A stretch of DNA of 64,000 nt, taken from PALSA-505 sp963702235 (GTDB lineage Bacteria; Actinomycetota; Actinomycetes; Streptosporangiales; Streptosporangiaceae). The position numbers and the translations under genes were made by a program. Below the pieces are notes generated by a model. That model saw only the letters and a list, made by a program, of their open reading frames with translations. It did not search any database and was not told the origin of the DNA. The stretch is taken from the NCBI GenBank assembly GCA_963702235.1, contig CAVPBZ010000007.1, positions 310,001 through 374,000 of the forward strand. The letters are read 5' to 3'. Numbering within the stretch: the stretch's first letter is position 1; the number at the start of each line of letters is the position of its first letter. Below are positions 1 to 9,102 of this stretch, piece by piece.

Positions 1-749
1 GAAAGATCTTTGCCAAAATTTCCGAACGGATGCTAGGTGAGCTGTTTCGCTCGGAGGCCAGCGGCCTGCGGTGGATGGCCGACGCGCGGACGGTGCCTGT
101 GCCCGAGGTGCACGGCTGCGACGAGAGCGCGCTCGTGCTGGCCTGGGTGCCCGAAGGCGCGCCCGGCGCGGCGGCGGCCGAGCGGCTCGGCCGGGATCTC
201 GCCCGGCTGCACGCGTCCGGCGCCGATGGCTTCGGCGCCCCGTGGCCGGGATTCATCGCCAGCCTGCCGCTGGACAACGAGCAGGCCCGCGGCCCTCACG
301 CCTGGCCGCAGTGGTACGCGACCCGCCGCCTGCTGCCGTTCCTGCGCCGCGCCGCCGACGCAGGCACCCTCAGCCCGGCCGACGTCACCGCGGTGGAGTC
401 GGTGATCGCCCGCATCAGCGACCTCGCGGGCCCGGCCGAGCCGCCCAGCCGCGTCCACGGCGACTGCTGGTGGGGCAACGTCCTGTGGTCCGGCCGCCGC
501 GGCTGGCTGATCGACCCCGCCGCCCACGGCGGCCACCGCGAGTCCGACCTAGCCCTGCTCGCCCTCTTCAGCCCCCCGCACCTAGACCGCATCCAAGCCG
601 CCTACCACGAGACATCCCCGCTGGCCGACGGCTGGCAGTCCAGGGTCCCGCTACACCAGCTCCACCCGCTACTAGTGCACGCCTGCCTCTTCGGCGCGCA
701 ATACGCCGGCCCAGTCCGCGCGTCTGCCCGCGCGGCTCTCAGGGCCTGA
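1..749 (+). CDS. Fructosamine kinase / aminoglycoside phosphotransferase family protein (5' end outside window)
   Basis: Kinase-like fold of the fructosamine-3-kinase family, which phosphorylates ketosamines on glycated proteins or small molecules in the cytoplasm. The frame is open from base 3, upstream of the first ATG at 30, and those codons read KIFAKISERMLGELFRSEA, which fits the family N-terminal strand. The gene therefore probably begins before the window. The catalytic loop HGDCWWGNVL and the metal-binding LIDPAAHGGHRESDLALL are intact, and the end (LLVHACLFGAQYAG) is typical. A phosphotransferase with another small substrate is possible. The family is sure; the substrate is not. Confidence 0.82.
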   Translation, partial: KIFAKISERMLGELFRSEASGLRWMADARTVPVPEVHGCDESALVLAWVPEGAPGAAAAERLGRDLARLHASGADGFGAPWPGFIASLPLDNEQARGPHAWPQWYATRRLLPFLRRAADAGTLSPADVTAVESVIARISDLAGPAEPPSRVHGDCWWGNVLWSGRRGWLIDPAAHGGHRESDLALLALFSPPHLDRIQAAYHETSPLADGWQSRVPLHQLHPLLVHACLFGAQYAGPVRASARAALRA

Positions 750-813
750 TCTACAGCCAGCGCGGTGGGGGGCGGGTGCTCGGTGAAGCGACGTTCGGCG
801 CAGCCGACAGTCG

Positions 814-2487
814 CTACTCCGAGTGCGCGTCCCCTGCCTGTGCGGGCTCCTCTTCGTCAGGCTCCTCAACCTGCGCCTCCGGATCCAGCGGCAAGGCGAT
901 CCGGAACGTCGCCCCGCGGCCAGGCTCGGTATCCACGGAGACCGACCCCCCGTGGGCGCTCACCAGCGCAGACACGATCGCGAGCCCGAGTCCCGTCCCG
1001 CCGGTCTTGCGCGTCCTGGCCTGGTCCGCGCGGTAAAACCGCTCGAACACGTGGTCCGCCTGGTCCCGGGTCATCCCCGGCCCGTGGTCGACGACCTCGA
1101 GGACGACCGCCGGGCCCGGGGGAGCCGGGACGCCCCGGCCGGCCGGATCCGGCGGTTCCGGGTCCAGGAACCCGGAGCGGACGTGCACCTCGATCGGGGT
1201 CCCGTCGGGGGTGTGGGTCAGCGCGTTGTTCATCAGGTTGCCGACGACCTGGCGCAGCCGCGCCTCGTCGCCGATCACGAGGAAGGCGGTGTCGTGCCCG
1301 ACCGTGAGCCGCACCTCGCGGTCCGGCGCGATGACCCGGGCATCTTGCACGGCGTCGGCGGCGAGCGCCAGCACGTCAACCGGGCGCCGGTCGAGCGGGC
1401 GCTGCTGGTCGATCCTGGCCAGCAGCAGCAGATCCTCGACGAGCACGCCCATCCGGGTGGCCTCTTCCTCGACCCGGTGCATGATCCGGTCGAGATCCTC
1501 GTGGCTGAGTTCCCCGTTGCCGTTCGGCCCCACCCCGCCCCGCTGCCGGTAGTACTCCGCGTAGCCCTTGATGGTGGTCAGCGGCGTGCGCAGCTCGTGG
1601 CTGGCGTCGGCCGCGAACTGCCGCATCCGGCCTTCGGACCAGCGGGCGGCCGCCTCCGATGCGGCCTGCGCCCGGAAGGCAGCCTCGATATGGGCGAGCA
1701 TGGCGTTGAGTGACTGGCCGAGGCTGCCGACCTCGGTACCGGGGTCGCGGTCGGGGACGCGGCGGCTGAGATCGCCGGCGGCGATCTCGCCGGCCGTCTT
1801 CTCGATCTCAGCGAGCGGCTGCATGCTCTTGCGCACCACCGCGACGCCCACGACAGCCAGAGCGAGCACCACGATCACGCCGACGATCAGGTCGATGCTG
1901 GTCAGCTGCCCGATGGTCTGGTTGATGTTGCCGAGATCCTCTCCCGCGACCAGGGTGCCTGACACTCTCGCGCCGAAGGAATCGGTGTACTGCACCTGCT
2001 CGGTCAGCACCCGCCAGGTGTCGTTGCCTGACTGGTTCGCTACCGTCACGAGCCGTCCAGAGTTGGCATTGAGCCAGGTGGCGCTCGTGGGTATGACGGG
2101 CAGTGAACCGTTGCTGGTGGATTCGGGTCCGGGACAGCTCACCAGGCGCTGGCCGGGGGGGAGCCAGGACTCCACGTAGGAGCCGAAGCACAGCACCTGC
2201 GCCTGGTCAGCAGAGATGGCACCTCCGCTGATGCCATGCGCGATTTGCAGGTCGGCCTGGGTGAACAGGTTCTCTACCTGATGATCCGCACTGGAGTGCA
2301 GGTACCCGCGGAACACGAAGGCACCAGCGATGCTGATACCAGCCAGCGCGGCGATCACGAGCGCGAGCAGCGCTGCGATCAGCTTGATCCGTAGTGGCGT
2401 TCGGGCAGAAAACCGGGTAACGGCCTGCCACGGGCCGCGCGGTGCAGGCCTTGGCGGGCCGGTCGCGGTGGGGTACGAGTCGGCCAT
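814..2487 (-). CDS. HAMP-domain sensor histidine kinase
   Basis: Membrane sensor kinase of a two-component system, 557 aa. It has a proline-rich cytoplasmic N-terminus, TM1 at about residues 36-59, an extracytoplasmic sensor of about 135 residues, TM2 near 198-218, and a HAMP linker. The HisKA H-box ASHELRTPL lies near residue 300. The HATPase domain has the N-box (NALTHTPDGTP), the G1 box (DHGPGM) and the G2 box (GGTGLGLAIV). The acidic C-terminal tail is rich in Glu. The gene follows its response regulator by only 9 bp, so the two are almost certainly co-transcribed and partners. It resembles the actinobacterial MprB/TcrY group, but the signal cannot be deduced. Confidence 0.93.
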   Translation of the reverse strand: MADSYPTATGPPRPAPRGPWQAVTRFSARTPLRIKLIAALLALVIAALAGISIAGAFVFRGYLHSSADHQVENLFTQADLQIAHGISGGAISADQAQVLCFGSYVESWLPPGQRLVSCPGPESTSNGSLPVIPTSATWLNANSGRLVTVANQSGNDTWRVLTEQVQYTDSFGARVSGTLVAGEDLGNINQTIGQLTSIDLIVGVIVVLALAVVGVAVVRKSMQPLAEIEKTAGEIAAGDLSRRVPDRDPGTEVGSLGQSLNAMLAHIEAAFRAQAASEAAARWSEGRMRQFAADASHELRTPLTTIKGYAEYYRQRGGVGPNGNGELSHEDLDRIMHRVEEEATRMGVLVEDLLLLARIDQQRPLDRRPVDVLALAADAVQDARVIAPDREVRLTVGHDTAFLVIGDEARLRQVVGNLMNNALTHTPDGTPIEVHVRSGFLDPEPPDPAGRGVPAPPGPAVVLEVVDHGPGMTRDQADHVFERFYRADQARTRKTGGTGLGLAIVSALVSAHGGSVSVDTEPGRGATFRIALPLDPEAQVEEPDEEEPAQAGDAHSE

Positions 2488-2496
2488 CGGCAGGAG

Positions 2497-3219
2497 CTAG
2501 GAACTAGGGAGTCGCAGCACGTACCCGACTCCGCGCAACGTGTGGATCAGGCGCGGCTCGACGGTGTCAACCTTGCGCCGCAGTACCGAGACGTACGACT
2601 CGACGATCCCGGTGTCGCCCCGGAAGTCGTAATCCCAGACGTGATCCAGGATCTGCATCTTGGACAGCACCCGGTTGGCGTTGCCCATGAAGTACCTGAG
2701 CAGCTTGAACTCGGTGGGGGACAGCTGGATCTGGCTGCCGTTGCGCCACACCTCGTGGCTGTCCTCGTCAAGCTCCAGGTCGGCGAACTTCAGCCGCGGC
2801 GTGGGCTCGCTGCCATCTCCCCGGGTCCGGCGCAGCACCGCCCGGATCCTCGCGATGACCTCCTCCAGGCTGAACGGCTTCGTCACGTAGTCGTCGCCGC
2901 CCAGGGTGAGCCCGCGGATCTTGTCCTCAGTGGCGTCCCGCGCGGTCAGGAAGACCACCGGGATGCGCGCGCCGCCGCCGCGCAGCCGCCGGATCACGTC
3001 GAAGCCGTCCATGTCAGGCAGCATCACGTCGAGCACGATCAGGTCGGGCCGGTGCCGCTGCGCAGCCTGGACGGCCTCGCTGCCTGCCGCCGCGGTGACG
3101 ACGTCGAAGCCCGCGTAACGCAGGCTGGCGGACAGCAGTTCCAGGATGTTCGGCTCGTCCTCGACGACCAGCAGCCGGGCGTCCGGCTGTCGCTGCCCGT
3201 CAGTTGCGACTGTACTCAT
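2497..3219 (-). CDS. OmpR/PhoB-family response regulator
   Basis: DNA-binding response regulator of about 240 aa, partner of the kinase just downstream. The receiver domain shows the acidic pocket (VEDEP), the phospho-acceptor Asp64 in LIVLDVMLPDMDGFDVI, the switch Thr in FLTARD and the conserved Lys in YVTKPFS. A winged-helix Trans_Reg_C domain follows, with LSPTEFKLLRYFM and the recognition region RGDTGIVESYVSVLRRKV. I chose the ATG at 3219 (MSTVATDG). A TTG start at 3240 would add seven residues with no family similarity. It probably activates its own operon. Targets are unknown. Confidence 0.93.
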   Translation of the reverse strand: MSTVATDGQRQPDARLLVVEDEPNILELLSASLRYAGFDVVTAAAGSEAVQAAQRHRPDLIVLDVMLPDMDGFDVIRRLRGGGARIPVVFLTARDATEDKIRGLTLGGDDYVTKPFSLEEVIARIRAVLRRTRGDGSEPTPRLKFADLELDEDSHEVWRNGSQIQLSPTEFKLLRYFMGNANRVLSKMQILDHVWDYDFRGDTGIVESYVSVLRRKVDTVEPRLIHTLRGVGYVLRLPSS

Positions 3220-3335
3220 GGTTACCAGTGTGACCCGCAACCCTGAGTGTTTCCTGAATGCGGGCTGAAGAATACTCGCGGCGTGTCCGGCGCGTGCCTG
3301 ACCAGGGCCGGTAAGGGCCCTATGGCCCGGGGTGA

Positions 3336-3572
3336 TCAGCCTTCCGTGCTGTCGCCGGCACCTCGCCAGTAGGCGATCGCGGCCCGCCGGGAAGCAACGC
3401 CGAGTTTCGCGTAGATCCGGTTGACGTGATTCTTCACCGTCTTCTCCGCGACGGTCAGCGCGGTCGCGATCTCGCCGTTGGAGTGCCCCTCGGCGATGAG
3501 CGTCATGATCTCCGCTTCGCGCGAGGACAGGCTGAGAGCGGCCGAGGTTCCGGTGATGCTGTCGGTGCTCAT
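3336..3572 (-). CDS. Small orphan LuxR-type helix-turn-helix protein
   Basis: About 78 aa and consisting almost wholly of one GerE/LuxR HTH: LSSREAEIMTLIAEGHSNGEIATALTVAEKTVKNHVNRIYAKLGV, the standard four-helix NarL-type DNA-binding unit. There is no receiver or ligand domain. The ATG at 3572 is preceded by GGAGG at four bases, so the 15 extra upstream codons are probably not translated. It stands alone between the two-component system and the LCP gene, on the same strand as both. Such single-domain regulators occur in actinobacteria and may act by dimerising or competing with larger LuxR proteins. The role here is unknown. Confidence 0.8.
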   Translation of the reverse strand: MSTDSITGTSAALSLSSREAEIMTLIAEGHSNGEIATALTVAEKTVKNHVNRIYAKLGVASRRAAIAYWRGAGDSTEG

Positions 3573-3672
3573 ACGACCTCCGGGTCGCGCCCCGTTACGG
3601 ATTGTGACGTTACGCATGATACCGAATAAGTTCCGAAGAACCTATGAGGACGAAATGAGCAAAGTGGGGGAG

Positions 3673-4907
3673 TTAGCCCTTGGAGCCCAGAGAGGATCCG
3701 GTGAGCAGGCTCTTGGGCACCTTATGGTCCGTCCGCAGGTCACCGAAGAGCGTGTGCATCGCCGCCGTGTCCAGCAGCACGGCGTCCCCGGCGTTGGACG
3801 TGGGGTAGTTGGAGTTGGCGATCGGCACGGTCGTGGTCTGCGGGTTGCGCAGTGCGAACGCCACACTGATGAGCTGATACAGGTGGGTGCCCGAGTCCAC
3901 GGTGAGGTTCCCGACGGTGCCGAACGCCGCCGGGACGGAAGCGAACGGGTTGATGATGGTGCCCGTGCTCGTGAGCTTGGACAGCAGCGCCTTCACGAAG
4001 ATCCGCTGGTCCTGGATCCGCTGCAGGTCCTGGTTGGCGAAGGTGTGCCGGTCGCGCACGTAGCTGAGCGCCTGGCCGCCGCTGAGCGTCTGGCAGCCCG
4101 CCTTGAGGTTCAGGCCCGAGGCCTTGTCGTGGATCGCTGTGGGCAGGCACATCCGCACTCCGCCGACCGCATCGACGACGTTGACGAATCCGCCGAACCC
4201 GATCCCCATGTAGTGGTCGATGCGCAGGCCGGTGAGGTTCTGCACGGTCTCGGCGAGGAGCTTGGGGCCGCCGAACGAGTACGCGGCGTTGATCTTGTTG
4301 GAGCCGTAGCCCGGGATCGGGACGTAGGAGTCACGCGGCAGGCTGACCAGGACGGCGGGCGTCCCGTTGGCCGGGACGTGCAGCAGCATGATCGTGTCGG
4401 ATCGGTGGCCGCCGATGCCGCGGCCGGTGGAGTACTGCCGCTCCTGCTTGCGGGTCAGCCCCTGCCTGCTGTCCGAGCCGGTGATGAGCCAGTTCTGCCC
4501 GGCCGAGGCGGTCGGCCGGTGCGCATAGTTGACGAGCACGTTCTGCCGGTGCAGCTTGGAGTCGAGATAGAAGTACAGGCCGCCCGCGACGATGAGGACG
4601 ATCACGATCAGGCCAGCGATGATCTTGATCCACGGGCCCGGCCTGCGCCAGCCGCTCCGGCCGGAGCCAGGGCCGGAGCCACGGCCAGACCCGCGCGCGG
4701 GCCGGCCGGTCTGGGCCGGAGGCTGCTGCGGCCATCCGCCCGGCGGAGCATCACCGCTGCCGTACTCGGTGCCCGGCGGGCCGGCTCGGCCCGCCCGCCC
4801 GCCGATAGCCGCACGGTGGGATCCGCCGGCCCGGCTCCGGGCGCCTCGCCCCCGGACGGTGCGCGCGACGGGCTGTCGCGGTACCAGCCCTCCGGCCACT
4901 CGCTCAT
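3673..4907 (-). CDS. LytR-CpsA-Psr (LCP) family cell-wall glycopolymer ligase, apparent frameshift near 4797-4805
   Basis: LCP enzymes attach teichoic-acid-like or arabinogalactan polymers to peptidoglycan on the outer face of the membrane. There is a cytoplasmic proline/glycine-rich N-terminus, one TM segment (IIAGLIVIVLIVAGG), and an LCP domain with DSRQG, HRSDTIMLLHV, SLPRDSYVPIPG and LSYVRDRH. The start at 4907 (MSEWPEGWYRDSP, preceded by GGGAGGAA) is in a different frame from the rest. The C-terminal frame is open back to a GTG at 4932, but its residues there are nonsense. Joining at the GGGC-rich tract near 4797-4805 restores a normal family N-terminus, so one base appears to be missing. 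Either a sequencing indel, a real mutation, or a -1 slip. Confidence 0.85.
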
Positions 4908-5094
4908 GAGGTTCCTCCCAGACGGTTATCACCCGCTCGCAGCGGGCCAGCAGAACGGGCGGAGCGTCACCCGCCCGCTCGCCCGGGCGCGATCATTGCT
5001 GGTAGCCGCGCCCGCTGGCTCCCCGCGGCTCCCATTGTGCTACCGGAATCAGACTGTCCTGGCCATGCCACGCCGAGATCCAGAAACCTGGAAG

Positions 5095-6318
5095 TCAGCT
5101 ATCCGGCCGCCTCGGCGCCGTGCGGTCGCGCCAGGCCGGGGCCAGCGCGACGAGGATGACCACTGCGGTCAAGGCGAAGGCGGCCGGATAGCCGGTCCTG
5201 CCCACGAACAGGCCGAACGCTGCCGGGCCAGCCCCGTAGCCGAGGTCGTAGGCCATGTTCCACAACGCGCTGACCATGCCGTATCCCGAGGCAGGCACCC
5301 GGTCCATCATCTGGGCGAGGGTGGCGGTCTGGCACAGCCCGAAGCCGATACCGAACGCGGCCATCGCCACGATCAGCGGCACCAGGCTGGTCGCCCAGAT
5401 CAGGCCGGCCATCCCGGCGGCGGCGATGACCAGGCCGGGAATGAGCAGGCCGCCATGACCGTGCCGGTCGCCGCGCCGGCCAGCCCACCAGCGGCCGATC
5501 GTCGCGGCTATCGCCTGGACGAACAGGCCGATGGCCGCGACGTTTCCCGGCGCTCCGAGCGCCAGCGGAACGAACGCGACCACGACACCGGCCGACACGG
5601 TGGTGGCGGCGAAAGCCAGAGCCGGCCGCAGCTGCTCCCGGCGCCGCAGCCCGGCCAGCAGCCCGATTGGCTGCTCCCCGCCCTGGCCTGCCGCTGCCTG
5701 ACGCTGACCGGTCACGCCGGACAGCCAGGGCACGCCCGCCAGCGGGACCAGCCCGGCGAGGGTCGCGATGCCGATGACCAGGGAGAAACCGAAGTGCCCG
5801 GCCATCCAGACCCCGCACGGCAGCGCCACCACGCCGGGCACGCAGCTCACCGCTCCGGACAGGCCGACCGCCTCGCCGCGCCGTTGCCGCGGCACCAGCG
5901 AGACCAGCAGCGTGCCGGTCACCACGACGAGAAGGCCGAAGCCCAGGCCGCGGGCGAGGCTGACCGCGACGATCGTGACGATGCGGTCCGAGGCCACCAG
6001 CAGCACCGTCGGCGCTCCGAGCAGTAGCGCGCCGAGGCCGAGGACCCACCCGCTGCCGTACCGGTTCATCAGGCTGGGCGCGGCGAACTCGGCCGCCACG
6101 CTCGCCAGCATCAGCACGCCCGTCACCAGCCCGGCGCCCGCGCTGCCCGCACCTGCCGCCGTGGCGTACATGGGCGTCACCGAGATCATCAGGTAGAAGC
6201 TGGTCAGCGTGCCCACCGAACACCCGAACAGCAGGAGCAGCCGGGCGGAGATGAGCCGCGCCCTGGGCGTGTCATGGATGGGTCGGATGAGGGGCTCTGG
6301 CTGCGTCAGTGTGCTCAT
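5095..6318 (-). CDS. Major facilitator superfamily transporter
   Basis: Twelve-helix MFS protein of about 407 aa, with hydrophobic segments running from LLLLFGCSVGTLTSFYLM to ALTAVVILVALAP. The cytoplasmic loop after helix 2 (SLMNRYGSGWVLGLGALLL) is a degenerate form of the MFS motif A. The short polar N-terminus MSTLTQPEPLIRP precedes helix 1. I prefer the ATG at 6318; a GTG six bases earlier is possible. It is divergent from a MocR regulator only 47 bp away, so the regulator probably controls it. Such pairs usually export a small metabolite or drug. The substrate is not predictable. Confidence 0.88.
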   Translation of the reverse strand: MSTLTQPEPLIRPIHDTPRARLISARLLLLFGCSVGTLTSFYLMISVTPMYATAAGAGSAGAGLVTGVLMLASVAAEFAAPSLMNRYGSGWVLGLGALLLGAPTVLLVASDRIVTIVAVSLARGLGFGLLVVVTGTLLVSLVPRQRRGEAVGLSGAVSCVPGVVALPCGVWMAGHFGFSLVIGIATLAGLVPLAGVPWLSGVTGQRQAAAGQGGEQPIGLLAGLRRREQLRPALAFAATTVSAGVVVAFVPLALGAPGNVAAIGLFVQAIAATIGRWWAGRRGDRHGHGGLLIPGLVIAAAGMAGLIWATSLVPLIVAMAAFGIGFGLCQTATLAQMMDRVPASGYGMVSALWNMAYDLGYGAGPAAFGLFVGRTGYPAAFALTAVVILVALAPAWRDRTAPRRPDS

Positions 6319-6365
6319 GGACACGACGCTAGGGGCCCAACCGGGACCTGATAAGTTCCAATTTC
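6319..6365. promoter_or_regulatory. Divergent promoter region, MFS / MocR
   Basis: The 47-bp gap between the divergent MFS and MocR genes must hold both promoters. It contains the AT-richer stretch TGATAAGTTCCAATTTC directly before the MocR ATG, with no clear Shine-Dalgarno sequence. The MocR mRNA may therefore be leaderless or nearly so. Inferred from gene arrangement only. Confidence 0.4.
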
Positions 6366-7799
6366 ATGGCGATTCAGTGGTCCGGTTTGAGCCCGGGTCT
6401 GCTGCTCCGGCTTGACCGTGACAGCGGCAGGCCGCTCCGCTCCCAGCTGGAATCGGGGCTCCGCGAGGCGATCAGGGACGGCCGCCTGCAGGTCGGCGAG
6501 CGGTTGCCGTCGTCGCGGGAGCTCGCGCGCGAGCTCGGCACCTCCCGCGGCCTGGTGCAGGAGTGCTACAGCCAGCTGCTGGCCGAGGGCTACCTGACCA
6601 GCCAGGTCGGCTCCGCGACCAGGGTCGCGGCGGGCGCCGCCGCGCCGCCGCCCGCGACGCCGACGCCGACGGCGACGGCGCCGGCGGGCAGGCCCGCCCG
6701 GCCGCGCCTGATCGCGGACTTCCGCTCCGGCGTTCCCGATCTGGCGAGCTTCCCCCGCGGCGACTGGGTATGGGCGACCCGGGAGGCCTGCAGCCAGGTG
6801 GCCGCACCCGATCTCGGCTACGGCGACCCGCGCGGCAGCGCTGCCTTCCGTGCGGTGCTGTCCGCCTATCTCCGGCGGGTGCGCGCGGCCGCCGCTGACG
6901 CCGGGCACATCGTCGTCTGCACCGGCTTCGCCCAGGGTCTCGGGCTGGTGCTTCGGATACTGGCCGGCCTCGGGGTGGGGCGGGTGGCTTTCGAGGATCC
7001 GGGATACGGGGGGATCGAGAGCAGCGAGTCGGTGACGGCACTGGCGGCGGGCCTTCAGGTGGTGCCGGTGCCGGTGGACGGGCTCGGGCTCGACGTCGCG
7101 GCGCTCGCCGCGAGCGGGGCCCGGGCCGTTGTCGTCACCCCGGCGCACCAGTCACCCACCGGTGTCGTGCTGGCGGCCCGGCGCCGGCACGAGCTGATGC
7201 AGTGGGCCAGCCGCAACGACGCGTTCGTCATCGAGGACGATTACGACTCCGAGTTCCGCTACGACCGGGAGCCGGTCGGCCTGCTGCAGGGCCTGGCCCC
7301 TGATCGCGTCTTCGCCATCGGGACGGTGAGCAAGTCGCTGGCCCCGGCGATACGGCTCGGCTGGGTGCTTGCGCCGCCTCGGCTGGCCGGGAACGTCGCA
7401 GCGGAGAAGCACATCAGCGACCGCGGCAGCTCCGGCGTCGATCAGCTCGCCGTCGCGGCGCTGCTCGAGTCCGGCCGGTACGACCGGCACCTGCGCCGGA
7501 TGCGCGCGGTGTACGCCGGGCGTCGCGGCGTGCTGATCGAGGCGCTCGCCCGGCACGCGCCAGGGGTGCGGCTGACCGGCCTGGCGGCGGGTTTCCACGC
7601 GGTCGCGCACCTGCCGGACGGGGCCGATGAGCGGGCGATCGTCAGCGCCGCGGCCGAGCGCTCCGTCGGCCTGTACGGAATGAGCCTCTACCGCGCGTCG
7701 GGTGCGGCTGCTCCGCCCCAGCTCGTGCTCGGGTTCGGCAACACCGGTGAGCGCGCGATCGAGTCAGGCATCAGGGCCGTGGCCGACCTGCTCCGCTGA
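6366..7799 (+). CDS. MocR/PdxR-type transcriptional regulator (GntR HTH fused to aminotransferase-like domain)
   Basis: 477-aa PLP-dependent regulator. Residues about 10-85 form a GntR winged helix (RSQLESGLREAIRDGRL, LPSSRELARELGTSRGLV). An Ala/Pro linker leads to a fold-type-I aminotransferase domain with the MocR signature EDDYDSEFRYD and the PLP Schiff-base lysine in GTVSKSLAPAIRLGW. MocR proteins sense PLP or amino-acid-like ligands and usually control the divergent neighbour, here an MFS exporter. Its 3' end overlaps the convergent MFS gene by 36 bp. A second MocR lies at 46.9-48.3 kb. Confidence 0.9.
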   Translation: MAIQWSGLSPGLLLRLDRDSGRPLRSQLESGLREAIRDGRLQVGERLPSSRELARELGTSRGLVQECYSQLLAEGYLTSQVGSATRVAAGAAAPPPATPTPTATAPAGRPARPRLIADFRSGVPDLASFPRGDWVWATREACSQVAAPDLGYGDPRGSAAFRAVLSAYLRRVRAAAADAGHIVVCTGFAQGLGLVLRILAGLGVGRVAFEDPGYGGIESSESVTALAAGLQVVPVPVDGLGLDVAALAASGARAVVVTPAHQSPTGVVLAARRRHELMQWASRNDAFVIEDDYDSEFRYDREPVGLLQGLAPDRVFAIGTVSKSLAPAIRLGWVLAPPRLAGNVAAEKHISDRGSSGVDQLAVAALLESGRYDRHLRRMRAVYAGRRGVLIEALARHAPGVRLTGLAAGFHAVAHLPDGADERAIVSAAAERSVGLYGMSLYRASGAAAPPQLVLGFGNTGERAIESGIRAVADLLR

Positions 7800-9065
7800 C
7801 AGGCTTTCCGCGTCCGGGTGCTCACCCTCGGCGGCCCGCTGACGGCGGAAGCCGGGCAGCAGGCGGGCCAGGATGAGGGCGCCGGCGATGCAGGCCAGGC
7901 CGCCCGAGACCACGGACGTCGTGTCGCCGAAGGCAGTGGCCACGGTCCCGGCCTCGAAGTCGCCCACCCGGGGGCCGCCGGCCACCACCGCCATCTGCAC
8001 GCCCGACAGGCGGCCGCGCAAGGCGTCCGGCGCCGCGAGCTGGATGATGGTGTTCCGGAACACGGCCGAGATCACGTCTGCCCAGCCCGCCACCGCGAGC
8101 AGCAGCAGGGCGGCCGGCAGCCAGGACACCAGCCCGAAGCCGGTGATCGCCAGTCCCCACACGATCACCGCGATGATCACCGCCAGGCCCTGCCGCCGGA
8201 TCCGGCGGACCCAGCCCGTCGTCAGCGCGCCGACGAGGGCCCCGGCGCCGGGCGCGGCGTACAGGAAGCCGACGGTGGCGGCGCCGCCGCCGAACACGGT
8301 CGTGGCCAGGGCGGGGAACAGCGCGCGGGGCATCCCGAACACCATCGCGTTGATGTCGATCAGGTACGCGCCCTGGATGGCCTGGCGTCCGCGCACGAAC
8401 CGGAAGCCCGCGATGATCGAGCGCAGGCCGGGCCGGTGCCCGTCACGGGCCGGCGGCTGGGCCGAGATCAGGAAGACCGACAGCAGCGATGCCGCGAAGC
8501 TCGCCACGTCCAGCCAGTACACGAACCGGATCCCGGCCCCGGCCAGCAGCAGCCCCGCCGCGGCCGGGCCCGCGACCCCGCCCAGCTGGTAGAGCGCCTG
8601 GAACATCGCGTTGGCGCTCGACACCTCCGGCCGGCCCACCATGTTCGGGACCATGGCGCTGCGCGCCGCGCTGTCGAATCCGCTCAGCCCGGCGCTCACC
8701 GCCGGCAGCAGGAAGAGCGGCCACAGCGACGAGGCCAGGTCGGCGTTGACCGCCAGCCCGGCACTGCTGGCCGCCATCAGCAGCTCGATCACCAGCAGCA
8801 TGCGGCGGCGGTTGACCGCATCTACCACGGATCCCCCGATGAGCGACCCGGCGACCAGGGGGACCAGCTGGATGAGCGACACGAGCCCGACGTCGAGGGA
8901 CGAACGGGTCAGCTCGTACACCTGGTAGGGCACGGCGACCGCGGTCAGCTGGTTTCCCAGGACCAGGACCGTCTGGCCGAGCATCAGCGCACGGAAGTCC
9001 CGCGACCGCCGCAGCGGCGTGACGTCGATGAGCAGGTACCGGGCCAGCCTCCGGCTGCGTCCCAC
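7764..9065 (-). CDS. MFS transporter (EntS-like fold)
   Basis: 433-aa MFS protein beginning LLIDVTPLRRSRDFRALMLGQ, the typical N-terminus of the enterobactin-exporter-like MFS_3 group. Helix 1 is followed by VPYQVYELTRSSLDVGLVSL, and motif A appears as GSLIGGSVVDAVNRRRMLL. It probably exports a small molecule or siderophore-like compound, though many members have no known substrate. Convergent with the MocR gene (36-bp overlap) and 37 bp downstream of the nhaA-type gene on the same strand, so it may share that transcript. Confidence 0.88.
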   Translation of the reverse strand: MGRSRRLARYLLIDVTPLRRSRDFRALMLGQTVLVLGNQLTAVAVPYQVYELTRSSLDVGLVSLIQLVPLVAGSLIGGSVVDAVNRRRMLLVIELLMAASSAGLAVNADLASSLWPLFLLPAVSAGLSGFDSAARSAMVPNMVGRPEVSSANAMFQALYQLGGVAGPAAAGLLLAGAGIRFVYWLDVASFAASLLSVFLISAQPPARDGHRPGLRSIIAGFRFVRGRQAIQGAYLIDINAMVFGMPRALFPALATTVFGGGAATVGFLYAAPGAGALVGALTTGWVRRIRRQGLAVIIAVIVWGLAITGFGLVSWLPAALLLLAVAGWADVISAVFRNTIIQLAAPDALRGRLSGVQMAVVAGGPRVGDFEAGTVATAFGDTTSVVSGGLACIAGALILARLLPGFRRQRAAEGEHPDAESLSAEQVGHGPDA

Positions 9066-9102
9066 CAGCAGACCTTCCCTCCCGGTGCGGGCGGCGAACC
9101 GG

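Noticed and set aside
3478..6027. 849-codon plus-strand open frame
   Set aside because: Antisense to the LCP and MFS genes; Arg/Gly/His-rich text with no family pattern, a shadow of GC-rich coding.
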